NCBI RefSeq assembly: GCF_900128895.1
Contig: NZ_FSQW01000002.1
Coordinates: 744,001 to 808,000, forward strand
Direction of reading: 5' to 3'
From: Parasphingorhabdus marina DSM 22363
GTDB taxonomy: Bacteria; Pseudomonadota; Alphaproteobacteria; Sphingomonadales; Sphingomonadaceae
DNA: 64,000 nucleotides
Part shown: positions 1 to 8,320 of the stretch, in pieces
Position numbering within the stretch: position 1 is the stretch's first letter
Layout of the letters: each line of letters starts with the position of its first letter
Made by a program: the position numbers and the translations under genes
The notes under the pieces: generated by a model
What the model was told of the DNA's origin: nothing
The model's database searches: none
The model's input: the letters and a program-made list of their open reading frames with translations, nothing else

Positions 1-252
1 CAGAGGTTTGACGACGGGCTGCAACGAAAATTCCGGGCGATATTCGCCTTTCGGACGCCCGAAATGCGCCAGAAGCAGGACCCGGGCGCCCTTGTCGGCC
101 AGTTCGGTTACCGTCGGCACCACGGCCTGCAGCCGCGTGTCATCGGTGACTTTGCCGTCGGCCATCGGCACGTTGAGATCCACCCGGACAAGGGCTGTCT
201 GCCCGGCCAGCTGGCCGAGATCACTCAGTGTCTTGAAGCTGTTTGCCGCCAT
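1..252 (-). CDS. pgk: Phosphoglycerate kinase, N-terminal part (cut by window edge)
   Basis: This is the first 84 codons of phosphoglycerate kinase, which makes ATP and 3-phosphoglycerate from 1,3-bisphosphoglycerate in cytosolic glycolysis. The protein starts MAANSFKTLSDL and then shows the family signatures VRVDLNVP and LLAHFGRPKG, which line the 3-phosphoglycerate site. The reading frame stays open to base 1, so the C-terminal domain lies outside the window. It begins 16 bases after the gapA stop on the same strand, completing a tkt-gapA-pgk block that is common in alphaproteobacteria and suggests one transcript. Confidence 0.93.
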   Translation of the reverse strand, partial: MAANSFKTLSDLGQLAGQTALVRVDLNVPMADGKVTDDTRLQAVVPTVTELADKGARVLLLAHFGRPKGEYRPEFSLQPVVKPL

Positions 253-268
253 TGCGCGTCCTTTCGGA

Positions 269-1273
269 TCAGAGCAGGCCCGCCATGACCTTGGCCGTAT
301 CGATCATCCGGTTGGAAAAGCCCCACTCATTGTCATACCAGCTGACGACACGCGCCAGCTTGCCTTCCATCACTGAGGTTTCGAGACTGTCGACCGAGCT
401 GCTCGCAGGCTGATGGTTGAAATCGCTGGAAACCAGAGGCTTGTCTTCGAAGACCAGCACGCCTTTCATCGGACCTTCTGCTGCGGCCTTGAGCGCGGCA
501 TTGAGCTCCTCGGCCGTGGTATCACGGCTGGGCGTGAACACCAGATCAACAAGGCTGACATTTGGCGTGGGAACGCGAACCGAAGAACCGTCCAGCTTGC
601 CGTTCAGTTCCGGCAGCACCAGACCCACGGCACGCGCCGCACCAGTGGTGGTCGGGATCATGTTCACGGCACCTGCCCGGGCCCGGCGCATGTCGCTGTG
701 CATCTGATCGAGCATCCGCTGGTCATTGGTATAACTGTGGATCGTGGTCATGAACCCGCGCTCGATGCCGACCGTGTCGTTCAGGACCTTCGCTACCGGC
801 GCCAGGCAATTTGTCGTACAAGATGCATTGGAAACAATGACATCCGATGACGTCAAGACATCGTGATTGACCCCATAAACGACGGTCTGGTCGACATTTT
901 TCGCCGGAGCGGAAATGAGCACACGTTTTGCGCCGGCATCGATATGCGGTTGCGAAGCTTCCTTGGACTGGAAGAAGCCGGTGCACTCCAGAACGATGTC
1001 CACACCCATTTCGCCATGGGGCAGATCGCCAGGATTGCGTTCCGACGTCACGGCAATCTTTTTGCCATCGACCATGATATGATCACCATGCGCGCTCACT
1101 TCGCCCGGGAAGCGGCCGTGAACGCTGTCATAGGCGAAAAGCAGCGCATTTGCGTCCGCATCGGCAAGATCGTTGATCGCGACCAGTTCGAGATTGTCAT
1201 CGTTCCGCTCGAGGATTGCCCGTGCCACCAGGCGTCCGATACGACCAAATCCGTTAATTGCTACTTTTGTCAT
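269..1273 (-). CDS. gapA: Type I glyceraldehyde-3-phosphate dehydrogenase
   Basis: This 334-residue enzyme oxidises glyceraldehyde-3-phosphate to 1,3-bisphosphoglycerate with NAD. The Rossmann start INGFGRIGR is at residues 6-14, the catalytic cysteine is C152 in SNASCTTNC, and an acidic residue (D35, in AIND) where the cofactor ribose binds favours NAD over NADP. I start at the ATG at 1273 because an AAGGAG lies about 11 bases upstream and the protein then begins directly with the Rossmann fold. An upstream in-frame ATG at 1297 would add eight residues not seen in the family. The gene lies between tkt (36-base gap) and pgk (16-base gap). Confidence 0.96.
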   Translation of the reverse strand: MTKVAINGFGRIGRLVARAILERNDDNLELVAINDLADADANALLFAYDSVHGRFPGEVSAHGDHIMVDGKKIAVTSERNPGDLPHGEMGVDIVLECTGFFQSKEASQPHIDAGAKRVLISAPAKNVDQTVVYGVNHDVLTSSDVIVSNASCTTNCLAPVAKVLNDTVGIERGFMTTIHSYTNDQRMLDQMHSDMRRARAGAVNMIPTTTGAARAVGLVLPELNGKLDGSSVRVPTPNVSLVDLVFTPSRDTTAEELNAALKAAAEGPMKGVLVFEDKPLVSSDFNHQPASSSVDSLETSVMEGKLARVVSWYDNEWGFSNRMIDTAKVMAGLL

Positions 1274-1309
1274 GGAATTTCGTGCTCCTTTGATCAAATG
1301 CTCGGCTAT

Positions 1310-3277
1310 TCAGCCAATTTTCTCTATTATCTGTGGTGTAATCGCATCGGCGGTCAGGCCGAAATGTTCAAAAAGATCGGCAATCGGTGCCGAAGCCCCG
1401 AAACTGTCAATTCCGAAGCGCAACCCGCCGAGACCCGTATACCGCTCCCAGCCATAGGTCGTTCCGGCTTCGATCGATACTCGCAATATTCCTGAGCCGC
1501 CGAGCAGTTCGTCCTTGTAGGCACTATCCTGGCTGTCAAACAGCTCCGTGCAGGGCATGGAAATGACATCAGCTCCATGTCCAGCGGCTTCCAGTTTGGC
1601 GGCAACATCAAGCGCGAGTGATACTTCCGACCCGGTTGCAATCAACGCAACCTTTTTGGTGCCTTCCGCCGCTTTCAAACGATAAGCGCCTTTTTCACAA
1701 TGGTTTACATCGACGTCATGACGGACGGGCGGGAGGCCCTGCCGGGTCAGCGCCAGGGTGGAAGGGCCATTCTGGTTCTTGATGGCTAGTGCCCAGCACT
1801 CCGCTGTTTCGATGGCGTCCGCCGGCCGGAAAACCAGCATGTTGGGCATGGCCCGCAGGCTCTGCAAATGCTCGACGGGCTGATGGGTGGGCCCGTCTTC
1901 GCCCAGTCCGATACTGTCATGGGTCATGACATAGATGGAACGGGTGTTTTGAATCGCCGAAAGCCGCATGGCCCCGCGGCAATAGTCGGTAAACACGAGG
2001 AATGTGCCGCCATAGGGGATGATCCCGCCGTGGAGCGCCATGCCGTTCATCGCCGCAGCCATGCCAAATTCGCGAATACCATAGTAGATGTAGCGGCCCG
2101 AATAATCATCTTTTGTCAATGGTTTGGTGGAAGGTGTTTTGGTATTGTTTGAACCTGTCAGATCCGCACTTCCGCCCAGCATGTCCGGGAGGGCGGCGGT
2201 AATTGCACCAAGCGCCATTTCCGATGCTTTCCGGGTTGCCACCTTGGGTGGGTCCGCGGCCAGATCCGCCAGATAGGCTTGCATCGCGCTGCCATCAGGT
2301 AGTTCACCGGCCATGCGGCGTTGAAATTCGGCCTTTTCGGCATGGCCTTCCAGCCGCTCCTGCCAGCTTTTGTGCGCTTCCTGGCCCTTTTTGCCGAGTT
2401 CAAGCCAGGCAGCCTTGATATCGTCTGGCACCACAAAGGGCTCATGCTCCCAGCCCAGTGCCTCTCGCGTACCGGCGATTTCGTCGTCACCAAGCGGCGC
2501 ACCGTGCGTGGCCGAGGTGCCCTGTTTGGTGGGCGCCCCATAGCCGATTATGGTCTTGCAGGCGACGAGAGAGGGCCGCGGATCATCCTGTGCTTCCACC
2601 AGTGCCCGCCGAATATCGTCGAAATCATGGCCATCGCAGGACACCACATGCCACCCGGACGCCCGGTAGCGGGCAGGAATATCCTCGCTGGTGGATAAAT
2701 CGGTGCCGCCATCGATGGTGATATCATTATCATCCCACAAAACGTTCAGCCGTCCGAGCTGCAAATGGCCGGCAAGTCCCACAGCTTCGTGGTTTATGGC
2801 TTCCATCAGACATCCGTCACCGGCGATGACCCAGGTTTTGTGATCGACCAGCCCATCGTCAAATACCGCGTTCAGGTGGCGTTCGGCGATGGCCATGCCC
2901 ACTGCCATGGCAAACCCTTGCCCCAGCGGCCCTGTGGTGGCTTCCACTCCGTCCAGCTTGAAGTTTTCGGGATGCCCGGCGCACGGCGACGAAAGCTGCC
3001 GAAAGTCCCGGATATCCTGCATGTTCGGGCGGTCATAGCCGGTCAGGTGCAGGAGTGAATATATCAACATCGACCCGTGACCAGCGGAAAGCACGAACCG
3101 GTCCCGATCCGCCCATTTTGGCGCGGCCGGATCAAATTTGAGAAAATCCTTGAACAAGACCGTAGCCACATCCGCCATACCCATTGGCATGCCCGGATGT
3201 CCGCTTTTTGCTGCCTGTACCGCATCCATTGACAACGCACGAATGGCATTTGCCATCATTTTCTCGGAAACGGTCAT
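1310..3277 (-). CDS. tkt: Transketolase
   Basis: Transketolase moves two-carbon units between sugar phosphates in the non-oxidative pentose phosphate pathway, using thiamine diphosphate and a divalent metal. The 655-residue length is usual for the family. Visible signatures are SGHPGMPMG near the N-terminus, the thiamine-site stretch GDGCLMEG-like (GDGCLMEA), DDNDITIDG, and EDGPTHQPVEHL in the pyrimidine-binding domain. The start is placed at the ATG at 3277 (MTVSEKMMANAIRALS), which matches family N-termini; a GGGGGA lies about 12 bases upstream. It is the first gene of the tkt-gapA-pgk block and is divergent from zauP-zapA. Confidence 0.96.
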   Translation of the reverse strand: MTVSEKMMANAIRALSMDAVQAAKSGHPGMPMGMADVATVLFKDFLKFDPAAPKWADRDRFVLSAGHGSMLIYSLLHLTGYDRPNMQDIRDFRQLSSPCAGHPENFKLDGVEATTGPLGQGFAMAVGMAIAERHLNAVFDDGLVDHKTWVIAGDGCLMEAINHEAVGLAGHLQLGRLNVLWDDNDITIDGGTDLSTSEDIPARYRASGWHVVSCDGHDFDDIRRALVEAQDDPRPSLVACKTIIGYGAPTKQGTSATHGAPLGDDEIAGTREALGWEHEPFVVPDDIKAAWLELGKKGQEAHKSWQERLEGHAEKAEFQRRMAGELPDGSAMQAYLADLAADPPKVATRKASEMALGAITAALPDMLGGSADLTGSNNTKTPSTKPLTKDDYSGRYIYYGIREFGMAAAMNGMALHGGIIPYGGTFLVFTDYCRGAMRLSAIQNTRSIYVMTHDSIGLGEDGPTHQPVEHLQSLRAMPNMLVFRPADAIETAECWALAIKNQNGPSTLALTRQGLPPVRHDVDVNHCEKGAYRLKAAEGTKKVALIATGSEVSLALDVAAKLEAAGHGADVISMPCTELFDSQDSAYKDELLGGSGILRVSIEAGTTYGWERYTGLGGLRFGIDSFGASAPIADLFEHFGLTADAITPQIIEKIG

Positions 3278-3505
3278 GATTTCTTGGATCCCCCGACAGC
3301 AAATCTGGTGAACGGGCGGTCGAATTGACGGTCCGATTCGGAAATTTGCCACCTCCTTTGATGGCCTAAGTTCCCGGCGTCAAGTAGCGGGTCCGTTCGT
3401 CTGCAAAATGGCACATGTTTACAACTTGCGGGGCATCTCCTGTTTACGGATCAGTGCCTGCTTGGTACGGATGAAACAGACAAACTGACAAGTCGGGAAC
3501 AAGTC
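3278..3505. promoter_or_regulatory. Divergent intergenic region between tkt and zauP
   Basis: These 228 bases must carry the promoters for tkt (leftward) and for zauP-zapA (rightward). I see no RNA gene or convincing open reading frame, and I cannot assign -35/-10 boxes with confidence. Confidence 0.4.
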
Positions 3506-3697
3506 ATGGAAAATGAACGTGTGATCCTAGCAATCGGACGGATTGAGCGGGCGCTTTCGCGCATCGAGAATGCCCAGGTCACACCTCCGCAGATGCCTGT
3601 CGATGACGGGCTGGAGCAACGCCATGAAGCCCTGAAGCTGGAAATGCAGGAAGCAATACGGACGATTGACGGCCTGATTGCCAAACAGGAGAACTGA
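3506..3697 (+). CDS. zauP: ZauP-like coiled-coil protein upstream of ZapA
   Basis: This 63-residue protein has two predicted amphipathic helices (ILAIGRIERALSRIE, then LEQRHEALKLEMQEAIRTID) joined by a proline-containing linker. There is no signal peptide or membrane segment. Its place immediately before zapA, one base apart and clearly co-translated, matches ZauP (ZapA-upstream protein). In Caulobacter ZauP partners ZapA to focus the Z-ring; related short coiled coils in other alphaproteobacteria are labelled DUF4164. Sequence identity in such short coiled coils is weak evidence, so the assignment rests mainly on position, size and helix pattern. Confidence 0.7.
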   Translation: MENERVILAIGRIERALSRIENAQVTPPQMPVDDGLEQRHEALKLEMQEAIRTIDGLIAKQEN

Positions 3698-3698
3698 T

Positions 3699-4034
3699 AT
3701 GGGTCAGGTCAAGCTGGAGATTGGCGGACGCTCGTTCATGGTCACTTGCCAGGACGGCGAGGAAGCGCATTTGGGCAAACTGGCTGCCATGGTCAGCGAA
3801 AAAGCTGGAGAAGCCGGTGATCCTGCCGGTTTGACGGAAAGCCGGATGTTGCTGTTTACCTCGCTTTTGCTGGCAGATGAGCTGCATGCCCAGAAAAAGG
3901 CACCACCACCCGCTGCGCCCGCAAGTGCATCCTCGGGGCTGGCGGATGAAAAAACCGTCGCTGCGCTTGAAAAACTTGCGGAAAGAGCGGAATCCTTCGC
4001 AAATAGCCTTGAGCAGGCCACAGATAGCGCCTAG
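3699..4034 (+). CDS. zapA: Cell division protein ZapA
   Basis: ZapA is a cytosolic protein that bundles FtsZ filaments at the division site. The 111-residue product starts MGQVKLEIGGRSF, the usual ZapA globular head, and ends in a helix (KTVAALEKLAERAESFANSLEQ) expected to form the dimer coiled coil; a Pro/Ala-rich linker sits between them. The start at 3699 has AGGAGAA about five bases upstream, while an earlier in-frame codon would overlap zauP. The order zauP-zapA-6S RNA-fthC is widely conserved in alphaproteobacteria and supports the call. Confidence 0.9.
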   Translation: MGQVKLEIGGRSFMVTCQDGEEAHLGKLAAMVSEKAGEAGDPAGLTESRMLLFTSLLLADELHAQKKAPPPAAPASASSGLADEKTVAALEKLAERAESFANSLEQATDSA

Positions 4035-4044
4035 ATAGTTCCCC

Positions 4045-4222
4045 GACGGGTACTGTCTTGCACGAGCTAGAAAGCGAACATCCCTGAGGCGATATCACAA
4101 CATAGGGAGCCGTCCCTGCCCGGATTGCGGATTTTTAGGAAATCGGGTTCGATGCATATGGCGCCCACCTGACGTAATAGGCGTCAGAGGATTTTCCGGC
4201 AAACGACTCTGATGGTCCCGTC
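4045..4222 (+). ncRNA. ssrS: 6S RNA
   Basis: The zapA-fthC gap is the classic location of 6S RNA, the promoter mimic that holds the sigma-70 RNA polymerase holoenzyme in stationary phase. The segment can fold into a long rod: GACGGG at 4045-4050 pairs with CCCGTC at 4217-4222. It also contains the strongly conserved GGCGCCCACCT (4160-4170) that follows the central bubble in alphaproteobacterial 6S RNAs, then a short CTGACG/CGTCAG hairpin (4169-4187). The ends are estimated from the closing stem and could be off by ten bases or more. Confidence 0.8.
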
Positions 4223-4237
4223 ACTATTTCCTAGAAA

Positions 4238-4831
4238 GTGTTATATTTGAACGTGTTACAGGAAAATAAGAAGATTCTACGTGAAGAATATCGGCGACGC
4301 CGGGATGCGTTTGTCAGCCAACTGGACGCGCCGACACGCAATCTTGCCTTCCGGCGCCCTCCCTCACCACTCGCAGCGCTCCTGCAGCAGAACAATGATG
4401 TTGCCCTGTACAGTGCCATTGGTTCGGAAGCCCCCACATCGAGGCTGGCGGAATATCTGGCTGATGAAGGAAAAACCTTTGCTTTTCCGGTTGCTACACC
4501 GAATGCACCGCTGATTTTCAGACGCGTCCCTGCCATGGACATGCTGGTTTCTGGTTACAAGGACATCCCCGAACCTGGTCCGGAATGCCAGCAGGTCGAT
4601 CCCGATCTGATCATTGCGCCACTGGTAGCTTTCGACCGGTCTCTCAATCGGCTTGGTCAGGGTCAGGGACATTATGACCGGACGTTCGCAGAATATCCCG
4701 GTGCCACCCGTGTCGGGCTGGCCTGGTCAGTTCAGGAAACCGATTCTGTACCGGTTAACGATAACGATATCCGGTTGCATATGATTGTAACGGAAAGTGA
4801 AATAATTCAAGAGGTTAATCCGACGCCATGA
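4238..4831 (+). CDS. fthC: 5-formyltetrahydrofolate cyclo-ligase
   Basis: The enzyme (YgfA/FAU1 family) converts 5-formyltetrahydrofolate to 5,10-methenyltetrahydrofolate using ATP. The 197-residue length fits. Visible signatures are the N-terminal basic KKILREEYRRRRDAF, the central PDLIIAPLVAFD, and LGQGQGHYDR, the substrate loop usually written LGxGxGYYDR. The start is uncertain: GTG at 4238 gives the listed protein, TTG 4247 and GTG 4253 are close alternatives, and none has a strong Shine-Dalgarno. It lies just after 6S RNA, which can share its transcript as in E. coli, and overlaps the next gene by ATGA. Confidence 0.92.
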   Translation: MLYLNVLQENKKILREEYRRRRDAFVSQLDAPTRNLAFRRPPSPLAALLQQNNDVALYSAIGSEAPTSRLAEYLADEGKTFAFPVATPNAPLIFRRVPAMDMLVSGYKDIPEPGPECQQVDPDLIIAPLVAFDRSLNRLGQGQGHYDRTFAEYPGATRVGLAWSVQETDSVPVNDNDIRLHMIVTESEIIQEVNPTP

Positions 4832-5067
4832 CAGCAGAAAATGGTAACAATTCCCCGGATTCTCCGAGTTGGCGGAAACCATTCGGCATGATTTTGATTC
4901 TGTTAATCATTCTGGTCTGGTGCGGGATCGTGGTCAGTCTCATGGACTGGATCGACACCCTGAATTTCTGGCTGCAGCTTCCGATATATCTGATCGCCGG
5001 AATAATCTGGATATTTCCGGTCAAGCCATTGCTTTTGTGGATGAATACCGGAAAGTTCCGGCTTTAA
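4828..5067 (+). CDS. DUF2842 family inner-membrane protein
   Basis: This 79-residue protein has a polar N-terminus, two hydrophobic segments (about residues 20-38 and 46-64) and a short basic tail ending KPLLLWMNTGKFRL. That pattern matches the alphaproteobacterial DUF2842 family, whose function is unknown. The start ATG overlaps the fthC stop (ATGA, 4828-4831), so translation is probably coupled to fthC. The gene is followed by tRNA-Asp on the other strand. Confidence 0.82.
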   Translation: MTAENGNNSPDSPSWRKPFGMILILLIILVWCGIVVSLMDWIDTLNFWLQLPIYLIAGIIWIFPVKPLLLWMNTGKFRL

Positions 5068-5092
5068 ACCGCCAAAACCCTTTTTCAGGGAA

Positions 5093-5169
<77 letters not shown>

Positions 5170-5199
5170 TAATGCTTCTGCATGAGCAGTAGAGCAGCG

Positions 5200-5228
5200 C
5201 AAGTAGAAGAGCGCTGCACGGCTGTCAA
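5200..5228 (-). promoter_or_regulatory. Candidate promoter of tRNA-Asp
   Basis: On the reverse strand a perfect TTGACA (5228-5223) is followed after 17 bases by TACTTG (5205-5200), a weak -10. Transcription would start about 25 bases before the tRNA. The -35 box is convincing; the -10 box is poor. Confidence 0.4.
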
Positions 5229-5570
5229 CTCTGCTCTTGCAATGAAGGCAAGAAAATTTGGAAGACCTTCAATGTTTGGCAAAAATTCAAAGTCGCCGAA
5301 CCTGGAACACCTCCGTCTGATCGGTCCCTTTCCCTCGTTTCCAAACGCTCTCATTCGAGAATCCGAATTTGCATCAGTTTGCAAACGTTACTTATTGTTA
5401 CAGTTAAAATACCGTTAACCAGAAGCCAAAAAATCTCCCCATTCTGAACCTATATCCTTAGATTTCCGCCGTTTTCTGCCATGTTGGCGTCATCAAAAAC
5501 GTGACGTCATCTTTACGAAATATTTGCCTTTGTCGGCCATAAAACCGTCATGAATTTTATGGAGGCATCC
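5229..5570. promoter_or_regulatory. Long upstream region of the DUF11 operon
   Basis: About 340 bases without a supported gene. It is AT-richer than its surroundings and carries a CtrA-type box (5404-5420, listed separately) and a perfect palindrome TGACGTCA at 5502-5509 preceded by the related GCGTCATC at 5488-5495. No -35/-10 pair stands out; TATATC at 5450-5455 is a possible -10. Confidence 0.45.
5404..5420 (+). promoter_or_regulatory. CtrA-type binding box
   Basis: The sequence TTAA, seven bases, TTAACC exactly matches the TTAA-N7-TTAAC consensus bound by the alphaproteobacterial cell-cycle regulator CtrA. It sits about 150 bases before the start of the first DUF11-like gene. The match is seen directly; binding is inferred. 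Confidence 0.55.
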
Positions 5571-6587
5571 GTGACCAGTGGACTGATCCATCGGGCAAAA
5601 ACAGGTTTTGCAGGTGGGAAGATCCTGTGTCTGGCAAGCGCTACGGCGTTGCTGGCGGCGATCTCCCCTGTGCAGGCAGCGGGGACGATTGCAGGCACCG
5701 ACATCGTCAACGTTGCGCAGGCATCTTATGACGATGGCGGCGGCGGCACGATCACCGTGGACTCCAATCCCGTGACAATCACCGTGGATGAACTGCTGGA
5801 CGTAACCGTCGTCTCCAGTGATACCGGTGACGTACCCGTCAGCCCCGGAGCAACCTCCCAGGTGCTGACATATCAGGTGACCAATACCGGTAACGGCACC
5901 GAGGCTTTCACGCTTTCTGCTGATACCGCGCGGACCGGCGACGATTTTGACACCGTCTTTGAGCAGATTGTCCTCGATACCAACGACAATGGCGTTTATG
6001 ACCCCGGTGTCGACACCATCTACACGCCCGGTACCAATGATCCTTCACTGGCAGCTGATGAAAGTGTCACGGTTTTCGTACTTTCCGAAATTCCTGCGGC
6101 AGCAAATGATGCCGAACGGGCCGAAGTTGAACTGTCTGCCGTTGCCCTGACCGGCAGCGGAACGCCGGGCACCACCTTCACCGGTCAAGGTGACGGCGGC
6201 GGTGACGCGGTCGTTGGCTCTACCGGGGCGGATGCCGGAGACAGTGGCTTTTTTGTGGTCCAGGTCGCCGATGTCGCCCTGGTAAAAAGTGCTACAATTG
6301 TTGATCCGTTTGGTGGCACCGAAGCGGTCCCCGGAGCAACGATCACCTATCAGCTGGTCGCCACGACCTCAGGTACTGGCACGCTGAACAATCTCACCAT
6401 TGCTGACGATATTCCCAATGACACCACCTACGTTACCGAGAGCATCACCCTCGAAGGTGGCGCTTTGACCGACAGCGATGCCGATGCTGATGAAGGGTCG
6501 TTTGATGGCTCCCAGATTGCCGTTGCGCTGGGCAACATCGCCGGTGGCCAGACCCGCACAATCACATTTCAAGTTACGATTGACTAG
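5571..6587 (+). CDS. Secreted DUF11-like repeat protein (first of operon)
   Basis: A 338-residue exported protein. A signal peptide of about 30 residues ends at PVQAAG, followed by a module with the pattern I-x-N-x-A-x-A-x-Y...GGG...SN...ITV that recurs in two later proteins of this operon. Next come a beta-sandwich stretch, a calcium-loop-like DTNDNGVYDPGVD, and a C-terminal DUF11-type domain (VALVKSATIVDPFGG...GATITYQLVATTSGTGTLNNLTIADDIP). I start at GTG 5571, with GGAGG at 5561-5565, instead of the earlier ATG 5550, which has no Shine-Dalgarno. There are no membrane helices beyond the signal. The function is unknown; it is probably a periplasmic or surface structural protein acting with the downstream outer-membrane protein. 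Confidence 0.78.
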   Translation: MTSGLIHRAKTGFAGGKILCLASATALLAAISPVQAAGTIAGTDIVNVAQASYDDGGGGTITVDSNPVTITVDELLDVTVVSSDTGDVPVSPGATSQVLTYQVTNTGNGTEAFTLSADTARTGDDFDTVFEQIVLDTNDNGVYDPGVDTIYTPGTNDPSLAADESVTVFVLSEIPAAANDAERAEVELSAVALTGSGTPGTTFTGQGDGGGDAVVGSTGADAGDSGFFVVQVADVALVKSATIVDPFGGTEAVPGATITYQLVATTSGTGTLNNLTIADDIPNDTTYVTESITLEGGALTDSDADADEGSFDGSQIAVALGNIAGGQTRTITFQVTID

Positions 6588-6596
6588 GAATAATCC

Positions 6597-7073
6597 ATGA
6601 AATTCAATATTTTAAGGAAATTTTCGCTGATTTTGGCGCTCGTCTCGCCGGCCCCGTTGCTGGCAGCCAATGAGGTTGCCCTGTCGAGCGATGTTTTCGT
6701 CGAACGCAATGTGCAAAAGCCGGACGGCAAAACGGCAGTTGTCCTGGAACAGCCCACCCGGGTCATTCCGGGCGACAAGCTCGTTTTCGTCGTCAAATAC
6801 AAAAATGTCGGCGATACGCCGGCGACCGATTTCTCTGTCACCAATCCGCTCCCCAAGGCGGTGGCGTTCAATGGAACGTCTGATGGCACCGAAATTGTCT
6901 CCGTTGACGGAGGCAAAAGCTGGGGACCGTTATCGGACCTCAAATTCACCCGTGAAAATGGCGAGGTTCGCCCCGCCCTCATGAGTGATGTCACCCATGT
7001 GAAATGGACGTTCAATCAATCACTTTCAGCGGGATCTGAAGGAAAATTGGTTTTTCGTGGGACCGTCAGGTGA
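6597..7073 (+). CDS. Small secreted DUF11-like protein
   Basis: A 158-residue exported protein with a signal peptide ending near LLAANE (about residue 24), then a single immunoglobulin-like domain. PGDKLVFVVKYKNVGDTPATDFSVTNPLP is the typical start of a DUF11 ('conserved repeat') domain, and KLVFRGTV is its closing strand. It starts nine bases after the previous stop with TAGGAA just upstream, so it belongs to the same operon. Being one domain long, it could be a polymerising subunit or cap for the larger neighbours; that is inference only. Confidence 0.75.
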   Translation: MKFNILRKFSLILALVSPAPLLAANEVALSSDVFVERNVQKPDGKTAVVLEQPTRVIPGDKLVFVVKYKNVGDTPATDFSVTNPLPKAVAFNGTSDGTEIVSVDGGKSWGPLSDLKFTRENGEVRPALMSDVTHVKWTFNQSLSAGSEGKLVFRGTVR

Positions 7074-7139
7074 CCACAAACCGTATCGAATTGCCGCGGG
7101 GTTAAGGCAGTTCATTTTAAGTGAGACAGGAGATCAGTT

Positions 7140-8261
7140 ATGACCAGTAAACTGAGATTTCTCGTGACCACAGGTACTATAAGTGCAGCAATGCTGGGTG
7201 CAAACCCGGCATTTGCCGCAGGAACCAGCGCCGGTGACACGATTACCAATAGCGTAAGCGTTGCTTACGAAGTCGGAGGCGTCGCCCAGACGGCGGAAAC
7301 CGATTCAGACACGTTTACGGTTGACCGTAAACTGGATATGACAATCGCTGAAACTGATGGTGCTGCACGCCCCGTATTTCCGGGTCAGACCGCAGCAGAT
7401 TCACCAGGCAACCCGCCAGCTTATCTGACCTTCACCGTCACCAACGATTCCAACGACGAAGTCGACTTTGCCCTGTCTGCTACCCAGCTGACAACCGGTA
7501 CAGCGACACCGTTCAGCGGAACTGACGATTTTGATGTCAGCTCGCTGCAGATATTCGTGGATAGCAACGGCAATGGCGTTTATGATGCCGGTGTCGATAC
7601 CGCGACCTTCATTGATGAACTTGGCGAAGACCTGTCGGTTGAAGTCTTCATCGTTGGCGATATTCCGGTTTCCGCAGTCAATGGCGATTCCAGCGGTATC
7701 ACGCTGACCGCCTCCATTCGCCAGGGTAATGACGGCGTGACGGGCGGCGCAATTGGCGGCGCGTATAGCGACGACAGTGGTAGCGCAAACACCGAGGATG
7801 GCACCGTTAATGCGGCGAATATTGACAATGTTTTCGTCAATATCAGCGATTCCGCAACTGACAATTTCGTCATCGATTCCGCAAATATTGCGGTTGCAAA
7901 AACCAGCACGGTTCTGTGGGATCCGATCAACGGTAGCACCAATCCGAAGTCGATTCCGGGTGCTGTTGTGGAATATTGTATCGCTGTTACCAACAGTTCC
8001 ACCACAACCGCAGCAACCAATGTTGCAATCACCGATAACATCTCGGCACTGGATGTTTCGTTCTACGGAACGACCATCCCGTCCGGACCGGCAACGATCC
8101 CGACGGCCAACGGGGTGATTTCGGCGACTGCCTGTGACGGAACCGGCACAAATGCTGACGCTTCCGGACTGGGCGAGTCCGGCGGAACCATCAGCGGCAA
8201 CCTGGGCGACGTGGCTGCTAGCAGCACCGAAACCCTGCTGTTCCGCGTGACGGTTGACTAA
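7140..8261 (+). CDS. Secreted DUF11-like repeat protein (paralogue of the first)
   Basis: A 373-residue exported protein with a signal peptide ending PAFAAG (about residue 27). Its layout copies the 5571 gene: the N-terminal I-x-N-x-x-x-x-Y..GG module, a beta domain with a calcium-loop-like DSNGNGVYDAGVD, then a C-terminal DUF11-type domain (IAVAKTSTVLWDP..., GAVVEYCIAVTNSSTTTAATNVAITDNI) ending LLFRVTVD. The two proteins are clearly duplicates that have diverged. AGGAG lies eight bases before the ATG. A strong terminator-like hairpin follows 10 bases after the stop. Function is unknown. Confidence 0.78.
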   Translation: MTSKLRFLVTTGTISAAMLGANPAFAAGTSAGDTITNSVSVAYEVGGVAQTAETDSDTFTVDRKLDMTIAETDGAARPVFPGQTAADSPGNPPAYLTFTVTNDSNDEVDFALSATQLTTGTATPFSGTDDFDVSSLQIFVDSNGNGVYDAGVDTATFIDELGEDLSVEVFIVGDIPVSAVNGDSSGITLTASIRQGNDGVTGGAIGGAYSDDSGSANTEDGTVNAANIDNVFVNISDSATDNFVIDSANIAVAKTSTVLWDPINGSTNPKSIPGAVVEYCIAVTNSSTTTAATNVAITDNISALDVSFYGTTIPSGPATIPTANGVISATACDGTGTNADASGLGESGGTISGNLGDVAASSTETLLFRVTVD

Positions 8262-8271
8262 AAGACAGGAA

Positions 8272-8318
8272 CGCGGCGACTGATCGGGTAGTCCGGTCGG
8301 TCGCCGCGCCCCCTTTTT
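8272..8318 (+). terminator. Terminator-like hairpin just before the 1699-residue gene
   Basis: CGCGGCGAC (8272-8280) pairs perfectly with GTCGCCGCG (8300-8308) around a 19-base loop, followed by CCCCC and five T (8314-8318). This is a good intrinsic terminator. The T run ends only two bases before the ATG of the large downstream gene, so it may attenuate that gene. Confidence 0.75.
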
Positions 8319-8320
8319 AG

